From assembly GCF_042685745.1 (NCBI RefSeq), contig NZ_JBHUNT010000001.1, forward strand, positions 4,402,001 to 4,466,000: 64,000 bases of DNA. The letters run 5' to 3'. This document shows, in pieces, positions 24,292 through 32,156 of this stretch. Under the pieces are notes generated by a model. That model was not told the DNA's origin, did not search any database, and saw only the letters and a list, made by a program, of their open reading frames with translations. A program made the translations under genes and the position numbers. Position 1 is the stretch's first letter; each line of letters starts with the position of its first letter. This DNA comes from Prauserella_A oleivorans. GTDB lineage: Bacteria > Actinomycetota > Actinomycetes > Mycobacteriales > Pseudonocardiaceae.

Positions 24292-24849
24292 CTACGGCGC
24301 CGGTGCCCGGGCCAACAGCCACGTCGTGCGGCGCGCACCCGCGACGGCGAGGTCCTCGGCGACCACCGTGTATCCGGGGGGCAGCCGGTGGGCGAGCTCG
24401 CCGTGCGGCACGTGGTACGGGCGCGGGTCCTCACCCTGGGCCAGCGCCTCCCAGGCCAGCAGGCCGCCGGGCGACACCGCCCGCGCGCCCGCGTCGAAGA
24501 CGTGCTCGTCCCAGAACCGGGTGGCCAGCACCAGCGCGTACCCGCCCGGCTGGGGCCGGCACTCCCCCGCATCGGCCTGCACGCACGTGATGACCGCGGC
24601 GAGACCGCGCCGATGCGCCTCGGCCGCGAGCTGGCCGAGCGCGACATCCGAGACGTCCACGGCGACCACCCGCCGCCCCGCGGCCGCCAGTTCGAGAGCA
24701 CTGCCCGACCGGCCGCATGCCAGCTCGAGCACCGGTCCGTCGGGCAGGCCGGCGGCCAGAGCGCGGGCCACGAGCGGGTGCGGCGTGAAGGTGGGGACGC
24801 TGCCGGCGTAGCGCGCGTTCCAGCGCAGCCGGTCGGGGTGGCCGGGCAT
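24292..24849 (-). CDS. Class I SAM-dependent methyltransferase
   Basis: A 185-residue Rossmann-fold methyltransferase. The SAM site is VLELACGRSGSALELAAAGR followed by VVAVDVSD, and VQADAGECRPQPGGYALVLA marks motifs II-III. It begins MPGHPDRLRWNARYAG, a start typical of small tellurite-resistance-like or thiopurine-type methyltransferases (the RWNxRYA motif). The substrate is unknown. The ATG at 24849 lies 2 bp from the stop of the VOC gene, so the VKOR, VOC and methyltransferase genes form one operon. Confidence 0.82.
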   Translation of the reverse strand: MPGHPDRLRWNARYAGSVPTFTPHPLVARALAAGLPDGPVLELACGRSGSALELAAAGRRVVAVDVSDVALGQLAAEAHRRGLAAVITCVQADAGECRPQPGGYALVLATRFWDEHVFDAGARAVSPGGLLAWEALAQGEDPRPYHVPHGELAHRLPPGYTVVAEDLAVAGARRTTWLLARAPAP

Positions 24850-24851
24850 GG

Positions 24852-25217
24852 TCACAGTCGCTGCGCGAATTCGACGACGTTGCCGTCCGGGTCGGCGACA
24901 TGCAGGGTCCGTTCGCGCCACGGCCGGTCCACCGGACCACTCAGGATCTCCACACCGGCCGCGCGCAGCCGGGCGGCCTCGGCGTCGACGTCGTCGACCC
25001 GGAACCCGATCTCGCCGCACGGCGCCCTGCCCTCGCGCCCGCCGATGAGCTCCGGCAGTTTCGCCCGGTCGAACAGCGCGAGCTTCACGTTCTCCAGGTC
25101 GAACTCGACGTAGCCGTCGCCCTCGACACGGACGCCGAGCCCGAGTACGTCCCGGTAGAACGCGACGGATCGCTCGAGCGACGCCACGTACCAGATGACG
25201 TAGTCCAGGCGGCGCAT
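24852..25217 (-). CDS. VOC-family (glyoxalase-like) protein
   Basis: A 121-residue single vicinal-oxygen-chelate domain pair. It begins MRRLDYVIWYVASLERSVAFYRDVLGLG, with VEFDLENVKLALFDR in the middle and LHVADPDGNVVEFAQRL at the end, the usual glyoxalase/bleomycin-resistance-like pattern. A metal-chelating Glu is present in the last motif. Its reaction is not predictable. The start overlaps the VKOR stop by one base (TGATG), so it is co-translated with the VKOR gene. Confidence 0.85.
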   Translation of the reverse strand: MRRLDYVIWYVASLERSVAFYRDVLGLGVRVEGDGYVEFDLENVKLALFDRAKLPELIGGREGRAPCGEIGFRVDDVDAEAARLRAAGVEILSGPVDRPWRERTLHVADPDGNVVEFAQRL

Positions 25218-25843
25218 CAGCCGAGCAGTCCCGCCCAGTACGGCCAGAACCGCTGCACCACCAGGATGACGATGAGCAGTAGCCAGAACAGCAGGGGCGC
25301 CACGTGGCGCCGCGCGAGCGTCGCACCGAGTTCGCGGCCGCCGGCCAGATGGCCCGCGGCGAGGTTGTGCACGGTCGTGTACCAGAAGATCGGGATGGTC
25401 ACCGCCCACACGACGAGGCAGTACGGGCAGAGCGCGCCGATCTCGTAGAGGCTCTGCGCGATGAGCCAGTGGACGAACCCGACGCCGAACACCGTGCCGG
25501 CCTGCAGCCCCAGCCAGAACCAGCGTGGCAGCCGGGCACCCGCGAGCAGCGCGACACCGATCGTGGCCACCACCGGAAACGCGGCCAGGCCGAGCAGGGG
25601 GTTCGGGAAGCCGAAGGCCGCGGCCTGCTCGCTCTGCATCACCGACGTGCACGACAGCGTCGCGTCGATGCTGCAGCTGGGCTGGTAGAACGGATCGCGC
25701 AGCAGCGCGATCCGTTCGATGGTCAGCACGAACGCCGCCGCGGCGCCGAGCAGCCCGCCGACGGCGAGCACCCAGCCCACCACCGTGCGCAGGCGCGCCG
25801 GAACGCCGGTGTCCACGTCGTGGTCGGCGACCGGTACGGACAT
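25217..25843 (-). CDS. Vitamin K epoxide reductase family protein (VKOR)
   Basis: A 208-residue integral membrane protein with about five helices. The redox pair CPYC is at the end of IGALCPYCLVVWAVT, and a loop cysteine pair is in CSIDATLSCTSVMQSEQAAA (positions of the shuttle cysteines). In actinobacteria VKOR reoxidises DsbA-like proteins for disulfide formation outside the cell. No DsbA-like gene is in the window. It heads an operon with the VOC and methyltransferase genes and is divergent from the MBL hydrolase. Confidence 0.9.
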   Translation of the reverse strand: MSVPVADHDVDTGVPARLRTVVGWVLAVGGLLGAAAAFVLTIERIALLRDPFYQPSCSIDATLSCTSVMQSEQAAAFGFPNPLLGLAAFPVVATIGVALLAGARLPRWFWLGLQAGTVFGVGFVHWLIAQSLYEIGALCPYCLVVWAVTIPIFWYTTVHNLAAGHLAGGRELGATLARRHVAPLLFWLLLIVILVVQRFWPYWAGLLG

Positions 25844-25943
25844 CGGCCGGATCCCCTTTCGTCCATCCGTCCCCCTCGACGTTACGCAGCCCGGACGGCG
25901 CGGCGCGACGGGGCTACTCCGATCGAACGTGATCCAGCGCTCG

Positions 25944-26000
25944 TTGAGGTGGCGAGCCGGCCCGGGTTATGTTCGAGGCGTTTACAGACGAGGACCGTCT
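25944..26000 (+). promoter_or_regulatory. Possible promoter and operator for the MBL/thiolase operon
   Basis: TTGAGG (25944-25949) and TATGTT (25968-25973) are separated by 18 bases and resemble sigma-70 -35 and -10 boxes. Downstream, AGACG (25986-25990) and CGTCT (25996-26000) form an inverted repeat about where transcription would start, a typical repressor position. The operon ends in a tetR gene that could bind here. The start codon follows at 26017. Confidence 0.3.
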
Positions 26001-26016
26001 AGGAAGCCGGTGACTC

Positions 26017-27147
26017 ATGGCAGCCGACCCCGCCGAGGCAGCGACGGGTTTCACCGTGCTCGGCACCGCCCAGAAGGCCGCGTGGGACGCGCGCACGCTG
26101 CCACCCGTCGAGCGTCTTCCCAGCGGGCTCTGGTCGATCCCGGTACCGATCCCGGACAACCCGCTCCGCTACACGTTGTGCTACGTGGTGCCTGGTGATG
26201 ACGGGCTGGTGGTCGTGGACCCGGGCTGGGATTCGGGCGACGGCTGGGACACGCTGGTGGCCGGCCTCGCGGAGGCCGGGGCGGCCCCTCGCGACGTCGT
26301 CGGCATCGTGGCCACGCACGTCCATCCCGACCACCACGGCCTCTCGGGCAGATTGCGCGAGGAGTCCGGCGCGTGGATCGCGATGCACCCGGCCGAACGC
26401 GACACCCTGCCGCAGCGGCTCGCCGCCCAGCATAACGCCGGAACGGCCTCCACCATGTCGGCCTGGCTACGGCAACGCGGCGTGCCCGAGCAGGACGCGG
26501 CCGCGCTCGGCGGGCCGTTCGACGAGGAGCGCCTCGGCCCCGACGGCTACGTCATGGCCGAACCCGACGTGCTGTTGGAGGATGGGGACCTCGTGCCGCT
26601 GCGCGGCCGCACGCTGCGTGCCGTGTGGACCCCCGGGCACACCCCGGGGCACCTGTGCCTGCGGGACGTCGACGCGGGCCTGCTGCTCACCGGCGACCAC
26701 GTGCTGCCCCGCATCACGCCGAACATCGGGCTCTATCCGGGCGCCGTGGGTTCGCCGCTCGGCGACTTCCTGCGCTCGCTGGAGCGCATCGGCGACTACG
26801 ACGATCACGACGCGCTGCCCGCCCACGAGTACCGGTTCCGCGGCCTCGCCGGCCGCACGCGCATGCTGCGTGAGCACCACGAGGAACGCTGCCGCGAGCT
26901 GCTCGCCGTCGTGGCGGACCTCGGCGAGGCCTCGCCGTGGCAGATCGCGATGAACCTGCGCTGGTCGCGGCCGTGGGCCGAGATCGGGCACATGCGCATC
27001 GGGGCCCTCGCCGAGACCGAGGCCCACATCGACCACCTGGTCCGCCAGGGACGGCTGGTCTGGCACGACCCGGAGGGCGCCGAGGGCGTCCGGGTCCGGC
27101 CCGCCGGCCGAGACACCGTCTCCGCCACGACGAGGAGCAGCCCGTGA
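26017..27147 (+). CDS. MBL-fold metallohydrolase with C-terminal winged helix
   Basis: A 376-residue protein. The metal site is THVHPDHHGLSGRL, with TPGHTPGHLCLRD and LLTGDHVLPRI supplying further ligands. The C-terminal 90 residues (LREHHEERCRELLAVVADLG, then MRIGALAETEAHIDHLVRQG) form a helical winged-helix-like tail as in LACTB2-type hydrolases. In actinobacteria this arrangement often sits with thiolase and hydratase genes and may act on a thioester. Its stop overlaps the GTG of the thiolase-hydratase fusion (GTGA), so the two are coupled. Confidence 0.88.
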   Translation: MAADPAEAATGFTVLGTAQKAAWDARTLPPVERLPSGLWSIPVPIPDNPLRYTLCYVVPGDDGLVVVDPGWDSGDGWDTLVAGLAEAGAAPRDVVGIVATHVHPDHHGLSGRLREESGAWIAMHPAERDTLPQRLAAQHNAGTASTMSAWLRQRGVPEQDAAALGGPFDEERLGPDGYVMAEPDVLLEDGDLVPLRGRTLRAVWTPGHTPGHLCLRDVDAGLLLTGDHVLPRITPNIGLYPGAVGSPLGDFLRSLERIGDYDDHDALPAHEYRFRGLAGRTRMLREHHEERCRELLAVVADLGEASPWQIAMNLRWSRPWAEIGHMRIGALAETEAHIDHLVRQGRLVWHDPEGAEGVRVRPAGRDTVSATTRSSP

Positions 27148-29516
27148 CCGCACCCGATCTCGATCCCCGGACCCCGGTCCTCGTCGGCGTCGGCCAGGCG
27201 AGCGAGCGCATCGAGGATCCCGGCTACCGGCGGCTCTCGGCCGTCGAGCTGGCCGCGGAGGCCGTGCGCGTGGCGCTGGCCGACACCGGCGCCGACCCGG
27301 ACGCCGTGGCCGCCGCCGTCGACACCGTGGCCGGAGTGCGCCAGTTCGAGATCTCCACCCCCGGCGCGTTCGCACCGCTGGGCCGCTCCGACAACTACCC
27401 CCGCTCCGTGGCGGGCCGCGTCGGGGCGAACCCGCGGCGGGCCGTGCTGGAGGTCGTCGGCGGACAGGGGCCGCAGCACCTCGTGAACGAGTTCGCCGCC
27501 ACGATCGCCGACGGTGGCTGCGAGGTCGCGCTGCTGTTCGGCTCCGAGGCGATCTCCACCGCCCAGCACCTGGCCGGCGCCGAGGACAAGCCCGACTTCA
27601 CCGAACATGCCGAGGGCAGCCTGGAGGATCGCGGCCTCGGCCTGCGGGGCCTGGCCACGCGGCACATGCTGATGCACGGCCTGGTGGAGCCCGCCGGCCA
27701 GTACTCGCTGTTCGAGAACGCGCGCCGGGCGCGGTTGAAGATGTCGCGGGAGGAATACGCCGCGGCGATGGGAGAACTGTTCGCGCCGTTCACCACCGTC
27801 GCCGCGCGCAATCCGCACTCGGCGGCCCCGGTCGAACGCACCGCCGAGGAGCTCACCACGCCCACCGACGCCAATCGCCTCGTCACCGACCCGTATCCGC
27901 GTTACGTGGTGGCCCGGGAGAAGGTCAACCAGGGCGCGGCGGTGGTGCTGACGTCGGTGGGTGCTGCCCAGCGGCTCGGGATCCCGCAGGAGCGCTGGGT
28001 GTTCCTGCACGGTCACGCCGATCTGCGCGAACGCGGCCTGCTCGACCGGGACGACCTCAGCGCCTACCCCGCAGCGGTCGCCGCCACCCGGCACGCGCTG
28101 GAGGTCGCCGGGATCGACCTCGACGACGTGTCGGCGGTCGATCTCTACAGCTGCTTTCCGATCGCGGTGTTCGCGCTCTGCGACGGGCTCGACCTCGCCC
28201 CCGACGACCCACGTGGGCTGACGCTCACGGGCGGGCTGCCGTTCTTCGGCGGCGCGGGCAACAACTACTCGATGCACGCCATCGCCGAGGCCGTCCACCT
28301 GCTGCGCGCGCGGCCGGGCGCCTACGCGCTGGTGGGCGCGAACGGCGGGATGCTCAGCAAGTACTCCGTCGGCGTCTACTCCACGACCCCGGCACCGTGG
28401 CGGCCGGATCGCAGCACCGAGCTGCAGGCCGAGCTCGACGCCGTGCCCGCCACCGCGCACACCGAGCACGCCGACGGCTGGGCCACCATCGAGACCTACA
28501 CCGTGCTGTACCGCAAGAGCGGCACGCGCCGCGGAATCGTCATCGGCAGGCTGGAGTCGGACGGTACGCGGTTCCTCGCCAACACCGAGGACGGCGACGA
28601 GGCGATGCTGGACCTGCTGAGCACGGGCGAGCCGATCGGCGCGCGTGTGTTCGTGCGCTCGTTCGGTTTCGGCAACCGCGTCACCGTCAGCCGGGAGCGC
28701 ATGGACGAGTTGTTCCCGCCACGGCCCGCGGTGCTGCGGCAGAGCTACGAGCACGCACTGGTACGCCGGGACGGGCACCTGCTCGAGGTGACCATCAACC
28801 GGCCCGAGGCGCGCAACAGCCTGCACCCGGAGGCCAATGCCGAGCTCGACGAGATCTTCGACGCCTACTTCGCCGACCCGGACCTGTGGGTCGCGATCCT
28901 GACCGGTGCCGGCGAGAAGGCGTTCTCCGCGGGCAACGACCTCGCCTACACCGCGTCCGGCAAGCTGCCGTGGGTGCCGAAGAACGGTTTCGCCGGACTG
29001 ACCAACCGGGAGCACCTGCCGAAGCCGGTCATCGCGGCGGTCAACGGCTACGCGATGGGCGGCGGTCTCGAGATCGCGCTCGCCTGCCACCTCGTCGTGG
29101 CCGACGAGACCGCCCAGTTCGCGCTCAGCGAGGTCAAGGTCGGGCTCATCGCCTCGGCGGGCGGTCTGGTGCGGCTGCCGAGGACCGTCCCGCCGACGGT
29201 CGCGAACGAGATGATCCTGACCGGCAGGCGCATCACGGCGCGGGAGGCACTGGACTACGGGCTCGTCAACCGCGTCGTCGGCCCCGGGCAGGCCGTCGAG
29301 GGCGCCCGCCGGCTCGCCGCCGAGATCCTCGAGGGCTCGCCGACGTCGGTGCGCGCGTCGTTGCAGGTGATGGCCGAGACCCGCGGCATCGCCGACACCG
29401 TCGCGGTGGTGAACCATCCGACCACGGCGCTCGACGAGCTGCTCGTGAGCGAGGATGCGATCGAGGGCGTGACCGCCTTCGTGCAGAAGCGGCGTCCACA
29501 ATGGCGGAATCGGTGA
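27144..29516 (+). CDS. Thiolase-like/enoyl-CoA hydratase fusion protein
   Basis: One uninterrupted frame of 790 residues. Residues 1 to about 515 form a thiolase-superfamily protein of the actinobacterial acetyl-CoA acetyltransferase type (VLVGVGQASERI; GGAGNNYSMHAIAEAVHLL with the catalytic His; an OB-like tail TYTVLYRKSGTRRGIVIGRL). GGQGPQ replaces the usual Cys-containing CSSG motif, as I recall for this subfamily. Residues from about 535 form a complete crotonase (LEVTINRPEARN, GAGEKAFSAGNDL, AVNGYAMGGGLEIALACHLV). No stop or convincing ribosome site separates the halves, though an ATG at 28699 exists. The two activities are usually adjacent genes; fusion suggests channeling. Coupled to the MBL gene. 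Confidence 0.85.
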   Translation: MTAPDLDPRTPVLVGVGQASERIEDPGYRRLSAVELAAEAVRVALADTGADPDAVAAAVDTVAGVRQFEISTPGAFAPLGRSDNYPRSVAGRVGANPRRAVLEVVGGQGPQHLVNEFAATIADGGCEVALLFGSEAISTAQHLAGAEDKPDFTEHAEGSLEDRGLGLRGLATRHMLMHGLVEPAGQYSLFENARRARLKMSREEYAAAMGELFAPFTTVAARNPHSAAPVERTAEELTTPTDANRLVTDPYPRYVVAREKVNQGAAVVLTSVGAAQRLGIPQERWVFLHGHADLRERGLLDRDDLSAYPAAVAATRHALEVAGIDLDDVSAVDLYSCFPIAVFALCDGLDLAPDDPRGLTLTGGLPFFGGAGNNYSMHAIAEAVHLLRARPGAYALVGANGGMLSKYSVGVYSTTPAPWRPDRSTELQAELDAVPATAHTEHADGWATIETYTVLYRKSGTRRGIVIGRLESDGTRFLANTEDGDEAMLDLLSTGEPIGARVFVRSFGFGNRVTVSRERMDELFPPRPAVLRQSYEHALVRRDGHLLEVTINRPEARNSLHPEANAELDEIFDAYFADPDLWVAILTGAGEKAFSAGNDLAYTASGKLPWVPKNGFAGLTNREHLPKPVIAAVNGYAMGGGLEIALACHLVVADETAQFALSEVKVGLIASAGGLVRLPRTVPPTVANEMILTGRRITAREALDYGLVNRVVGPGQAVEGARRLAAEILEGSPTSVRASLQVMAETRGIADTVAVVNHPTTALDELLVSEDAIEGVTAFVQKRRPQWRNR

Positions 29517-29555
29517 CGCCGGCCGGATACGGCTGAGCAGGGCGGAGTGTGACGG

Positions 29556-30158
29556 ATGACGGCGAGGAGCGGCACGACCGCCGGTCGTCCCCGCGACCCG
29601 GAGGTGGATCGCCGCATCGCACTGGCCGCCGTGGAGCTGTTCGGGGATGCCGGCTGGGCCGGTTTCAGCGTCGAGTCCGTGGCGCGGCTCGCGGGTGTCG
29701 GCAAGGCGTCGATCTACCTGCGCTGGCAGACCAAGGAGCAGCTACTGCTCGACGCCCTCGCCGCGCACGTCGCTCCGGTGGTGGACGCCGACACGGGAAC
29801 GTTGCGCGGCGACCTGGTGGCGCTCGCGCGGCAACTGCTCAAGCTCTACATCGGCCCCAGCCGCCGGGCCGCGCTGCGGATGACGCTGGAGGCGCCGACC
29901 ATCCCGGGCCTGTCCCGTCGCTGCGAGGAACTGCGGGACGCGCAGGTGAAGGCCGCGCGTGCCATGGTGCGCCGGGGCATCCGCCGCGGCGACATCCCGG
30001 AGGACACCTCGGTGACCCTCCTGCTCGACACGCTGTGCGGCGGTGTCATCGTCCACATCCTCTCCACACCCGCCCATCTCCAGGACACCCTGCGCGCCCA
30101 GCTCGACCGCTACGCCGACCAGCTCGTCGACTTCCTGCTGGGCCCGGCGCAGAGGTAG
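29556..30158 (+). CDS. TetR-family transcriptional regulator
   Basis: A 200-residue TetR protein. The helix-turn-helix lies at about residues 18-60 (RRIALAAVELFGDAGWAGFSVESVARLAGVGKASIYLRW), and the C-terminal domain is of the TetR_C_16/33-like type (LLLDTLCGGVIVHILSTP). It follows the fusion gene by 39 bp in the same direction and is probably the autoregulated controller of the MBL/thiolase-hydratase operon. Confidence 0.88.
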   Translation: MTARSGTTAGRPRDPEVDRRIALAAVELFGDAGWAGFSVESVARLAGVGKASIYLRWQTKEQLLLDALAAHVAPVVDADTGTLRGDLVALARQLLKLYIGPSRRAALRMTLEAPTIPGLSRRCEELRDAQVKAARAMVRRGIRRGDIPEDTSVTLLLDTLCGGVIVHILSTPAHLQDTLRAQLDRYADQLVDFLLGPAQR

Positions 30159-30223
30159 GGGAACGGGCGGGACCAGCCTCCGAACGGCGATAACCGCTTG
30201 CGACCGTCTCCTAGGGTGTGGGA

Positions 30224-31384
30224 ATGCTGCCTACGGTGTGGCTGCTGGGGACGTCGGGCGTCGGCAAGACGACCGTCGGCTGGCGCCTGCTGCTGAGCCT
30301 CGGCGAGAGGTCGGTCCGGGCAGCCTTCGTGGATGCGGACCAGCTTCGACTCGCCGACGGAATACCGGCGGCCCAGCCGGAGCTCACGGCAGGCGGCCTG
30401 GCGGCGCTCGAGCACGGATACCGCGACGCGGGCGCGCAACTGCTCATCGTGGCGGGGCCGGCTGACGATCCGGCACACCTCGCTCGCCTGTTGCCGGGCC
30501 GGAACCTGGACCACGTCCTCACGGTGCACCTGCACGCCTCCGACGACGCCATCGTCGAGCGTATTCACCGGCGTGGCTGGCTCGTCGAGCTGGCGCAGGA
30601 TGCCGTCGACTACGCGCGGTCGCTCGACCACGGGTGGGCAGACATCACGCTGGACACGACCTCCCTCGGCCCGTGCGAGGTCGCGGGGAGACTCGTCGCA
30701 CCGGCGATGCGCCTGCTCGTTCAGTCCCGTGCGGCCACACCAGCCGTCTCACGGCCTGCCAGGGATGCCGATATGCCTGCTGCCGTCGTCGTGACCGGAC
30801 CGGGTGGATCGGGCGTATCGACCGTGGGGTTCCAGCTCTTCCGGAAGCTCGCGCGCCATGGTTTGAAGGTCGGCTATGTGGACAGCCATCAGGTGGGCTT
30901 CGTCGGCCCACGCCCCCGTGCCGCCGAACTGGCCGGACTGCGCGCCACGAACGCCGTATCCGTGGCCGCGGCGATGACGGAGCGAGGTGTGCACACGGTT
31001 GTCCTTACCGCCGACCCACCTACCGCGCGCCGCCTGCAAGGCGCGCTTGCCCACGCTGACATGTATTGGCTGGACGCCTCACCGGAGTCGCTGGCCGGCC
31101 GGCTCACCGCCCGTTCCCGCGGCGGCGGCCCGCCCATCGCCGGGGACCACCGACTCGGTCTCGGCGACGGCGAGCTGGCGGCCTCGATCGCCGCGTCGGC
31201 CGCCGAGGCGCGGGATCCTGCCCTCCGGCCCCGGCACGCCCACGTGATCCCCACCGATTCCCGCTCTCCCGGCCAGATCGCGGACACCATCGTCGCCACC
31301 GTCGCCATCGTCGCCACCGTCGCCACCGTCGCCACCCGCCACGCGCGATCGCCGGGACAGGGCGACGCCGGACCGGCGACGTAG
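30224..31384 (+). CDS. Tandem P-loop NTPase-like protein, second P-loop degenerate
   Basis: A 386-residue protein built from two similar halves. The first has a Walker A loop LLGTSGVGKTTVGW and FVDADQLRL; the second has VVVTGPGGSGVSTVGFQL and YVDSHQVGF. In the second the Walker lysine is replaced by valine, so it probably does not hydrolyse nucleotide. Paired matches continue (GYRDAGAQLLIVAG with MTERGVHTVVLTAD; LHASDDAIVERI with LDASPESLAGRL). The fold recalls gluconate/APS-kinase-like proteins. I do not know its function. The C-terminal tail (TIVATVAIVATVATVAT) comes from short GTCGCC-rich repeats. A GTG two codons upstream of the chosen ATG is possible. Confidence 0.68.
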   Translation: MLPTVWLLGTSGVGKTTVGWRLLLSLGERSVRAAFVDADQLRLADGIPAAQPELTAGGLAALEHGYRDAGAQLLIVAGPADDPAHLARLLPGRNLDHVLTVHLHASDDAIVERIHRRGWLVELAQDAVDYARSLDHGWADITLDTTSLGPCEVAGRLVAPAMRLLVQSRAATPAVSRPARDADMPAAVVVTGPGGSGVSTVGFQLFRKLARHGLKVGYVDSHQVGFVGPRPRAAELAGLRATNAVSVAAAMTERGVHTVVLTADPPTARRLQGALAHADMYWLDASPESLAGRLTARSRGGGPPIAGDHRLGLGDGELAASIAASAAEARDPALRPRHAHVIPTDSRSPGQIADTIVATVAIVATVATVATRHARSPGQGDAGPAT

Positions 31385-31426
31385 CAGCCGGCGACCACCC
31401 AGCCGCAGCAGCGACCGGAACGGCAC

Positions 31427-31510
31427 ACACGGTGACGGGAACGGCAGACACGGCGACGGGAACGGCAGACACGGTGACGGGAACGGCAGACACGGTGACA
31501 CGAGCTGCCA
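31427..31510 (-). repeat. 21-bp tandem repeat cluster C
   Basis: Three full 21-bp units at 31427-31447, 31448-31468 and 31469-31489, each starting ACACGG and ending GGGAACGGCAG on the plus strand, plus a decayed fourth to 31510. The second unit has C instead of T at its seventh base. They lie between the convergent P-loop gene (stop 31384) and DUF4383 gene (stop 31538). On the minus strand they read in the GTGTC orientation directly after the DUF4383 stop. Same family as clusters A and B. Confidence 0.9.
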
Positions 31511-31537
31511 ACGCAACACGGCGACGCGGCCCAGGCC

Positions 31538-32008
31538 TCACGCGCCGGTCTGGGGCCGGGACGCCGGGGAGCGCGCACGCTCGATGGCCGTGCCGAGGAC
31601 TCCCAGCCCGATCATGCCGATGCCGAGCCCGAAGTGCAGCCAGTTGTCGGCGCGGTTGAGGGGCAGGAAGTTGGCCCAGCTGTCGGGGTCGATCGCGGCC
31701 CCGTAGACGGCCAGCAGCAGATAGAGCCCGCCGCCGAACACGAGGTAGCCACGCGCCGCCGACGCGTTGCGCCAGGCCGCGAGTCCGAGTGCGCCGAACA
31801 CCAGATGCACGATGTTGTGCAGGATCGACACGCAGAAGACGCCGAACAGCATGGCCTCCGAGCCGGCGCCGGCGAACGCCATCCGGTCGTAGTCGGTGAC
31901 GATCCCCGGAATGAACCCGGCCACGCCGACCACCACGAACACGGCTCCGACGAGCGCCGCGAACAGTTGCACGGGCAGCCTGCGTGTCCCCGCGTGTGCG
32001 TCCGTCAC
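31538..32008 (-). CDS. DUF4383 domain-containing membrane protein
   Basis: A 156-residue protein with four membrane helices (LFAALVGAVFVVVGVAGFIP; MLFGVFCVSILHNIVHLVFG; GYLVFGGGLYLLLAVYGAAI; LHFGLGIGMIGLGVLG). The motif NIVHLVFGALGLAAWRN with NRADNWLHFGLGIGM is the DUF4383 pattern. A GTG at 32008 with GGGGAG six bases upstream is chosen over the longer open frame. The function is unknown; it follows the formate dehydrogenase operon by 148 bp and may or may not share its transcript. 21-bp repeats follow it. Confidence 0.83.
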   Translation of the reverse strand: MTDAHAGTRRLPVQLFAALVGAVFVVVGVAGFIPGIVTDYDRMAFAGAGSEAMLFGVFCVSILHNIVHLVFGALGLAAWRNASAARGYLVFGGGLYLLLAVYGAAIDPDSWANFLPLNRADNWLHFGLGIGMIGLGVLGTAIERARSPASRPQTGA

Positions 32009-32126
32009 GCCACTCCCCTTCCTCGCTGGTGCAGCGAGGGTGCCCGGCGGCCGCGCGGGCAAACGCGCACACCACGCCCCGCTCACCCGCTCCGGCCTGC
32101 CGGGACGCGCCGGGGGCACGGCCTCG

Positions 32127-32141
32127 CGATCGTCCCGATCG
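32127..32141 (-). terminator. Short hairpin after the formate dehydrogenase operon
   Basis: CGATCG (32127-32132) and CGATCG (32136-32141), self-complementary and separated by TCC, can form a 6-bp stem starting 15 bp beyond the stop of the NrfD-like gene. No T run follows. It may weaken readthrough into the DUF4383 gene. Confidence 0.3.
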
Positions 32142-32156
32142 GCCTGGACCGTGCCG

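Noticed and set aside
24303..25113. Plus-strand frames opposite the methyltransferase and VOC genes
   Set aside because: They are low-complexity shadows, with no ribosome sites and no recognisable domains.
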